Positions 55,001 to 64,000 of a DNA stretch of 64,000 nt are shown piece after piece; within the stretch, counting starts at the first letter, position 1, and each line of letters opens with the position of its first letter. The notes beneath the pieces are model-generated. The model was not told where the DNA came from and did no database searches. It saw only the letters and a list, made by a program, of their open reading frames with translations. The DNA is from Dipetalonema caudispina (lineage: Eukaryota > Nematoda > Chromadorea > Rhabditida > Onchocercidae). The DNA lies in contig JABVXV010000003.1 of the NCBI GenBank assembly GCA_013365325.1, forward strand, positions 186,001 through 250,000, given 5' to 3'. The position numbers and the translations under genes are program-made.

Positions 55001-55060
55001 GTTCATCCAATGAGCAAATAAGCGTCGAGTTGCACTGCAAAAAGCAAAATCAAACAGCAT
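52030..55060 (-). CDS. naxe: NAD(P)H-hydrate epimerase (NAXE, YjeF_N family)
   Basis: NAXE converts R-NAD(P)HX to the S epimer that the ATP/ADP-dependent dehydratase repairs, in mitochondria and/or cytosol. Four exons in transcript order: 55060-54936, 54052-53854, 53558-53294, 52241-52030; 266 aa (human 288). [19 protein letters not shown] (about residues 59-77) and the glycine-rich [18 protein letters not shown] are the family hallmarks and line the nucleotide site. [18 protein letters not shown] and the [13 protein letters not shown] segment across the exon 3/4 junction supply the Asp and backbone contacts of the active site. [14 protein letters not shown] and [11 protein letters not shown] complete the fold. 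The ATG at 55,060 would give an Arg-containing leader ([11 protein letters not shown]) fit for mitochondrial import; an internal ATG at 55,006 is possible if the transcript begins at a splice site near 55,034. It is divergent from gsk-3, 960 bp away. Confidence 0.95.
52242..53293. other. last NAXE intron, 1.05 kb
   Basis: AT-rich intron. The open frame running leftwards from 52,554 into the last exon is intron read-through. Nothing else recognised. Confidence 0.6.
55029..55040 (-). promoter_or_regulatory. strong acceptor inside the NAXE leader, possible SL trans-splice site
   Basis: On the minus strand GCTTTTTGCAG precedes TGCAACTCG within the putative leader. It is a textbook nematode 3' splice site, so a spliced leader (or an unseen upstream exon) could join here, making the ATG at about 55,006 the start. 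Confidence 0.4.
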
Positions 55061-56020
55061 GTCGTTATAGCCTGCAATGAGGCATCATTATCAAATAATT
55101 TCAAGGTTAAAAAGTAATTTCGTTTGCAGCAATTTGTAAAGTACCAATTTGCGATCCGTTTAAGCTTATCAAATTTCATAAGTGAATGATATGAGTGATA
55201 AAAGCAGCAAAGAATATCGCAATCTCTTTATGCATAAAGCAATGAATCAGTTCATGAGTGATAGAAATACGGAAAGAAAAAAAAAGAAGTAAAAGGAGAC
55301 AAGTAATAAGCCCACATCACCTTGAAAACAAGAAGGTTATGGAATGGAAGAGAGGAAGCGATCTACATGTCAATCTATCGTTAAAAACTGCCCGGGCCGT
55401 AAGACTTTATTCCGTAAAGGTTGTGGTCTTCGAGACAAGAGTGTATGTGAGGTGTATTTAAGTGTGTAGGGGTCAGTTAGAGGGGTCACAGAAGGTAATA
55501 CATCCATTTAGTTTGTGATTTATTATTAAAAAAGCTCATTGGATGTTATTCTTGTTAACGTTACGTTACGAAATGCATTTTTGCGTAGAATTAGTGTGAC
55601 TGAGTTAATTAATAGCAGTAAGTCTAATACAAGTTAGAGTTACTGCTATTATTTAACTCAATCACAGTAATTCTATCATTTGTCGTGGATTTAGTGGGAG
55701 AAGGAAGATTCGTCCGGTACCATTTGTAATTTTAATTTCAGTTTTATTTGTGTTGGACGCACTTCTGCAGGCAGAAACTACGCCGAATTGATCAGGATTT
55801 AAGTTTGATGGTATGAGTTTAATTTATGTTTAGTTTAATTTCGTTTAGTTCATGAATAAAGTTTGTTAACATTGAATGCTGCCAACATTTTCTCAGAATT
55901 TATTGTGTTTTTTTCTAGAATTCATTGGGTCAAAAGATTGGATATTTCTGTTGGATTGATTTATATGAGTAGATATTATCCGCTTTCAAAACTAATCGTT
56001 CACATTCATATATTGATCTA
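55061..56020. promoter_or_regulatory. bidirectional intergenic region between NAXE and gsk-3
   Basis: 960 bp between divergent start codons. It must carry both promoters and the gsk-3 5' UTR. It contains the 86-nt hairpin at 55,588-55,673 and a possible non-coding 5' exon of gsk-3 around 55,770-55,810 (CTTCTGCAG acceptor, then GTATGAG donor). No coding gene seen. Confidence 0.5.
55588..55673. repeat. 86-nt hairpin, 34-bp stem
   Basis: Arms 55588-55621 (GAATTAGTGTGACTG... to AGCAGTAA) and 55640-55673 (TTACTGCTATT... to GTAATTC) are complementary at 31 of 34 positions, with an 18-nt loop. Size and mismatch pattern fall near those of a miRNA precursor or a small fold-back element. Orientation cannot be told from the sequence. 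Confidence 0.85.
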
Positions 56021-58623
56021 ATGACGACAGTTGTTGCTTCACCTGGGCAAGGACCTGATCGTCAGGTAGAAGTGCAGTATTCGGATACTAAGGTTATTTT
56101 TGTGTATTCAAAAATCAAGTCAATTCATTTGGTTTTAGGTATTTTTAGCTAGCTATGTCATGAAATTGTTTTGAAAATTGATGAATTTTTCGTGACTGAG
56201 GACGAATAAATTTGAAACTAAACGCAGTAATTTATTTTTGGTTCTTTTCATCAATCTCCTATTATTCTAACTTTTCCAACATTAATTCAAGATTTGAAAG
56301 TTACGTCGAAATCAAGTTATACATTTGCAGAGGCCAATTTTTAATAGAAATCATTTTTGGAATATCTGTTCTGAATTACTTCCACAGATTTCGTTCTTTT
56401 GATTACAGGTGGTTGGTAGTGGTTCCTTTGGTGTTGTCTATTTAGCGGAATTGGTCGATACGGGAGAACAAATTGCAATCAAGAAGGTACTACAGGACAA
56501 GCGCTTCAAGAATCGGGAGTTGCAAATAATGAGAAAGTTGAATCATAAGAATGTTGTACAGCTCAAATATTTTTTCTATTCGGGTGGTGAAAAGAAAGAC
56601 GAACTCTATTTGAATCTGATTTTAGAGTAAGTCTCTTATCCGCGGTTTATTTCTCTGCTCTTTAGGAATCTTTTTGCTAGGATAAATATTTTTTGAATCT
56701 AAGACCGAATAATGCATGCTGCAAAATGGTGCGCCTTAAAATTCTCATTTTTACGGATAGATTCGTACCAGAGACAGTTTATCGTATCGCCAGACATTAT
56801 TCCAAATTACGACAAACGGTACCCATTATATACATCAAGTTGTACATGTTCCAGCTGTTTCGAGCTCTGGCATATATTCATCGACTTGGTAAGATTTTTT
56901 TGTTCAATTTGATCAAACTGTATACATCCGCAGATACAAAAAATAAATTCAGTTTTTTTATTTCTATGAGGTATACATGCTAAATGTGGGATATAACGGG
57001 ATGAAGGGAAGATAGTGGTGAACACCGTCAGCTCTAAAAATGTGATATTGTTTTTTTGACTGGCTCTGTTGGTTTTTTCTTCTAGATTACTTTTAAAACT
57101 TCTCGCGTTACAGTGAAGCTCTACTACACAAGTTATTCTGGATTCTTTCAGGAATTTGTCACAGAGATATCAAACCACAGAATCTGCTGATCAATGCTGA
57201 AACTGCTGTGCTTAAACTTTGTGACTTTGGTTCAGCTAAATATCTTATTCGAGACGAGCCGAATGTTTCCTATATTTGTTCTCGCTATTATCGTGCTCCA
57301 GAACTTATTTTCGGTGCTACCAATTATACGAACAGGTATTAAGCGAAGTTCCGCTAGCTTACGACAACAATGAATGGCGATTCTTTAAATCTAGCTTAGA
57401 ACGTGTTTTAAGTTTAATTTCATCTTCCGAAGTCTTATTTTTACATTCTTTCAGGAAATGATTTATTTTATTTTTTAATCAGCAAACATTGCATTGCCGG
57501 AATGGTTTTAATAATTTCACGACATCGAGAAATATATTAATTACTTGATCACTTGTTGTAGTATCGATATGTGGTCGGCGGGGACGGTTCTAGCAGAGCT
57601 TTTATTGGGTCAGCCGATATTTCCCGGTGATTCTGGTGTTGATCAGCTTGTTGAAATTATCAAAGTTCTTGGCACTCCCTCGAAAGCACATATTCATGAG
57701 ATGAATCCTGATTATAAGGAACGCACTTTTCCACCTATCAAAGTGAGCACTGAATAGTATCAGTTGACTTAGTGAGACAATATGATTTGTAACAGTAATT
57801 ATGAGTTCCGGATGATTTGGTGCATCATTGTGAAACAATAATTGTCAAAAGTTTATGGGGAACAATAATTATTGTTCCTATAAATGACATTATAACTACA
57901 GTAATCCATCAACCGTAGATCATCCGGTTTTCCGTTTATTTCCTCTTTAATTTCAGCTTGTCACTTTTTCTAGTTTTATTGACTGAATCCGAAATTTTTC
58001 CATTGTGTTCAATTTTCCAATCAACAATCTGCAGCCGCGCCCGTGGATACGTGTTTTCCGTTCAAATACAAATCCGGAAGCAGTCGATCTTGTATCACTT
58101 GTACTTGTTTATTCACCACATCAACGACCCAGTCCACTAGAGGCTTGCGCACACTCATTTTTCGATGTGTTGCGTAATCCAGAAACAAAGTTACCCAATG
58201 GACGTGATATCCCACCATGTACAGATTTTACTTCTGAAGAACTGTGCTGTGATCCCGCAATTACATCATTGCTCTGTGGTACACAGGTTTGTTTTTAAAA
58301 ATACATGGGGGTTCTATGCAAGATTTGTTGTTTTTTAATGCTAATTTATGTTCCATTCACCACTGAATACCTACTGATGAGACAAACATAATTTGATTTT
58401 TAAATAGCTCACTTTATTACTTTTACGTGGTGGGTGCAACGATTATAGCCTCCGATTTTAAACTGCATCAAAGCAAGCATGAAGTGATGCAATATTATAT
58501 ATCTTTAATAGCTTAGGAACTTTTCTGCACAACCTCGATTTTAAATAGATATAATTATTGAGTAGAATTGAAGCATTTTATGTTTGATTTTCTGTGCAGT
58601 ATCGTCTAAACAGTCAAACGTAG
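56021..58623 (+). CDS. gsk-3: glycogen synthase kinase 3
   Basis: GSK-3 is a proline-directed Ser/Thr kinase of Wnt, insulin and embryonic polarity pathways. Exons: 56021-56092, 56409-56626, 56761-56888, 57152-57335, 57562-57742, 58035-58286, and probably 58600-58623; about 352 aa (348 aa if translation ends at 58,298). ATP loop [11 protein letters not shown] (25-35), catalytic Lys49, HRDIKPQN (143-150), DFGSAKYL (164-171), activation-loop [13 protein letters not shown] with the autophosphorylated Tyr180, and [14 protein letters not shown] of the axin-binding insert are present. Arg60, Arg144 and Lys169 form the primed-substrate phosphate pocket. The N-terminus ([14 protein letters not shown]) matches the human sequence after its leader, so the inhibitory Ser9-type motif is absent. 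The C-lobe end ([19 protein letters not shown]) is more diverged than the rest. Confidence 0.96.
57859..57878. repeat. 20-bp perfect palindrome in a gsk-3 intron
   Basis: GGAACAATAATTATTGTTCC reads the same on both strands; imperfect symmetry extends to about 57,852-57,884. It lies about 120 bp after exon 5. Confidence 0.85.
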
Positions 58624-60118
58624 TTAGATAAGAGTTTTAAAACCATTATCGACCTTCGTAAAGTTCAAGTATGACCAGCATTTTGATCGAAATTGGAAGT
58701 GAATAGTTAGTCTTTTTCGGTAAAAAAATTGAAATAAGTTAAAGGAAAAGAAAGTGGATCTGGTGGACAATGAAAAGTCGATAAATTGTAATAGCGTGAA
58801 TGGTGTGAACAGCTGAGTTTCAAAAGCAGATTGACCTCTGGTTTTGGAAATTGACGAGTGGTTGCATATTCGTATACCAACAAAATTTCTGTCGTCGTCT
58901 TTCCTTGTGCATTTTTGTAGAGCAGCCACGTTGTTTTGTTGTATTGGTTTTATATTTTTAGAAATGTGCAAATTAACAGGCTAGTTTTCATATGCTTTTT
59001 CATTTAGAAACTCTCGTAATTTGAGGTAAATATACATTTCCACATTTGTAGGCTGTTTATGTTTAAATTCATCTCGTTTCGAAAAATTTTATTTCTAGGG
59101 AAGTAATGATATCTTAGTTCCAGAATGTCAATTGGGAGATGGATTACATATAATCGGTTCCAAATGTAAAATGCTTCGTCTGTTGATTTAGGATTTTTAG
59201 GTTCTGCAAGATGTTTCATTTTGATTTCGTCATTAGATCAAAAAATAATTTGTCGGCTTATGAATAGTATTATATGCCACATGAAAATTAGAACGAGTGA
59301 ATCTAATACATTTGCGCATATGAAGACAAAACATAATATTCTGGAATCGAGTCATAGGTAGAATTCTCTATGGTTTGTGACGCGCAAGAGTGAGAAATGC
59401 TTGGTTATAGATAAAGGTTAGACCATTTCACAGGTAACAAGTCAGCTTTGTCAATTATCGCCCATTTACCGGTACACTTCAGGCTGTCTGGAATTAGATT
59501 TTTTTTTTTCAGAAAGATAAAGGATGTGAAGCTCGTACAGAGTAGATAAATCCCACATTTTTATAAATGCTTGAAATCACCTTCCATTTCAAGCTATGTT
59601 CAGCCGCAGTATTGAGTTTGGCAATAAAACCTATACATGAATAAAAGGAACTGAACTCAAGCCTTCTGGTTTACTCGAAAGATTTGGTTGAAGTTATGAT
59701 TGTAAAAGAACTGATGAAGACGTGATTTAAGCCTACCTAATCTACATGAGAAAAGAGTCACATTAAGTTATGGAAATCGTATGATGACGCTGCGAAAATC
59801 AAGAGACATTTTTCATTTCAAAATAAACTATCCATACAGTTCAACGAATGAAATCCATGTGCATTTGACGGAAGAAATTCTTTCAACAATACGATTTTTT
59901 ATACACATCCTTCGCTGAGCAAAAAAACGAATATAACATTTGTAAAGAAGTCAAACGACGGTAAGTAGAGGATATTTCCTTCCACTTGTATGGTCAGAGC
60001 CGCCAAACTGTTCACATGAGATTATCAGTATGAAATTTTAGAAGTGACAGGAGGCAAGAGTGCTTTTGCACATTGTCACACGTATAATAACCTCGTTACA
60101 TGAGTTCATTTTCATCGG
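58624..60118. other. intergenic, convergent 3' ends of gsk-3 and CK2alpha
   Basis: About 1.5 kb containing both 3' UTRs. Several long open frames (for example 58,624-58,971 minus) have random-looking composition. No gene, RNA or repeat recognised. Confidence 0.55.
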
Positions 60119-63256
<3,138 letters not shown>

Positions 63257-63792
63257 ACTCCTCCCAGGCTGTTCTTCTTCTACACTTACATCCATCCACA
63301 CCTCATCGAGGAAGTAACACACCACCACCTCACTCTAAATACTACTTCGGATACGGTATCTCACACTTCTTCTTGAAATATTTCTTGACAATTGCAGCTC
63401 CAATGCGTCTTGCAATTCATTTTGGTTTTGGAAATTTATAATTCAATATACCATTTGGTAATAAGTTACCTATCGCTGAGGAAACTTCTCGCTGTAACGA
63501 ATATCGTATAGAATCTCCCTCTAAATTTTCGTCATTTATTATAATATTTGCTTTATTATGCTCACAAATATGTTTACCTTCACATCTTTCACAAGACATC
63601 AGTCTTTTCTCTCTTTCCTTACTTTCATAAATAGAGTGTAATTCCGGTGAAGTGAATTAAAATCTCTATAGAATAGAGAATATAATGTGATCAATACATG
63701 ATTGCACTCTATTAATGTCAGTATATCATTTACTTAGTATGTCGACGTAACGCAACAAATTCATAACTAATGATTCAATTTCAGATAAAATA
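63257..63792. promoter_or_regulatory. bidirectional promoter region between CK2alpha and nfs-1
   Basis: 536 bp between two divergent start codons. A C-rich tract (CCACACC-type, about 63,295-63,340) and a 60-codon minus-strand open frame at 63,417-63,599 are inside. I cannot support that frame as a gene. Confidence 0.5.
63783..63784 (+). promoter_or_regulatory. possible SL trans-splice acceptor of nfs-1
   Basis: CAATTTCAG lies 8 nt upstream of the nfs-1 ATG at 63,793, the spacing and form usual for spliced-leader addition in nematodes. Unproven. Confidence 0.45.
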
Positions 63793-64000
63793 ATGTTCAC
63801 AGCGACAGTTATTGGCTCATCGAAATCGGGAGTCGCTGCTATTACTGCTTTTAGATGGTATGCAGTCCGTGCGACAACAGCGAAGACATTGCAGAATCCA
63901 CAGCTAAAACCTTTATACTTGGATGTGCAAGCAACTACACCAATGGTTACTGACTGTTTCATCTCTTTTATTGAAAGTAATTGATTACCAATTGCAAGAA
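63793..64000 (+). CDS. nfs-1: mitochondrial cysteine desulfurase NFS1, first exon (3' part missing)
   Basis: NFS1 is the PLP enzyme that takes sulfur from cysteine for iron-sulfur cluster assembly in the mitochondrial matrix, with ISD11, ACP, ISCU and frataxin. The first exon 63793-63945 encodes a Ser/Ala/Thr/Arg-rich leader without acidic residues (MFTATVIGSSKSG...FRWYAVRATTAKT), typical of a matrix targeting peptide, then LKPLYLDVQATTPM, the invariant start of the mature enzyme (human RPLYMDVQATTPLDPRV). The frame then departs from the family, so the exon most likely ends after Met51 at GTTACT, a weak donor; the window ends inside the intron. The catalytic Lys and Cys lie beyond the edge. 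It is head-to-head with the CK2alpha gene. Confidence 0.88.

Noticed and set aside
58624..58971. 115-codon minus-strand frame after gsk-3
   Set aside because: Random-looking composition, in the expected gsk-3 3' UTR on the opposite strand.
63417..63599. 60-codon minus-strand frame with CxxC (MSCERCEGKHICEH) between CK2alpha and nfs-1
   Set aside because: It sits in the shared promoter gap, matches no family I know, and CK2alpha already has a convincing first exon at 63,256-63,221.

Overview
This window is nuclear DNA of a parasitic nematode, most likely a filarial worm or close spirurid. The evidence is AT-rich sequence, many small exons (30-300 bp) split by 50-1200 bp introns, acceptors ending TTTCAG/TTTTAG, several TTTNCAG sites just upstream of start codons (as for SL1 trans-splicing), and protein identities closest to what I remember of Caenorhabditis and human orthologues. 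No bacterial, viral or plasmid gene was seen. The species cannot be fixed from sequence alone.

Layout. (1) 1-39,186 (+) is one giant gene, the BIRC6/BRUCE ubiquitin-conjugating protein, entering from the left edge. I could chain about 92 exons with consistent splice phases (about 13.5 kb, roughly 4,495 codons). It starts about 700 residues into the human protein and ends with the complete E2 (UBC) domain and stop codon. The BIR domain would lie outside the window. (2) 39,848-45,854 (-) is the nuclear 5'-3' exoribonuclease XRN2, 19 exons, converging on BIRC6. (3) 46,921-47,480 (-) holds a possible unrecognised three-exon gene of 119 codons. (4) 49,055-50,960 (-) encodes an Olig-type bHLH transcription factor. 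(5) 52,030-55,060 (-) is NAD(P)H-hydrate epimerase (NAXE). (6) 56,021-58,623 (+) is glycogen synthase kinase 3. (7) 60,119-63,256 (-) is casein kinase 2 alpha. (8) 63,793 to the right edge (+) is the first exon of mitochondrial cysteine desulfurase NFS1.

The genes work in separate housekeeping systems: ubiquitination and apoptosis control (BIRC6), nuclear RNA decay and termination (XRN2), metabolite repair (NA(D)PHX epimerase), Wnt/insulin-type signalling (GSK-3), constitutive Ser/Thr phosphorylation (CK2) and Fe-S cluster assembly (NFS1). NAXE/gsk-3 and CK2alpha/nfs-1 are head-to-head pairs. As I remember it, the C. elegans orthologues of each pair are also close neighbours on chromosome I, so these look like old linkages.

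Non-coding structure worth attention: three strong fold-back hairpins (9,421-9,495; 24,361-24,457; 55,588-55,673), a 41-bp minisatellite upstream of the bHLH coding exons, a probable GC-AG intron in the CK2alpha gene, and the unexplained GC-richer exon-like island at 46,921-47,480.
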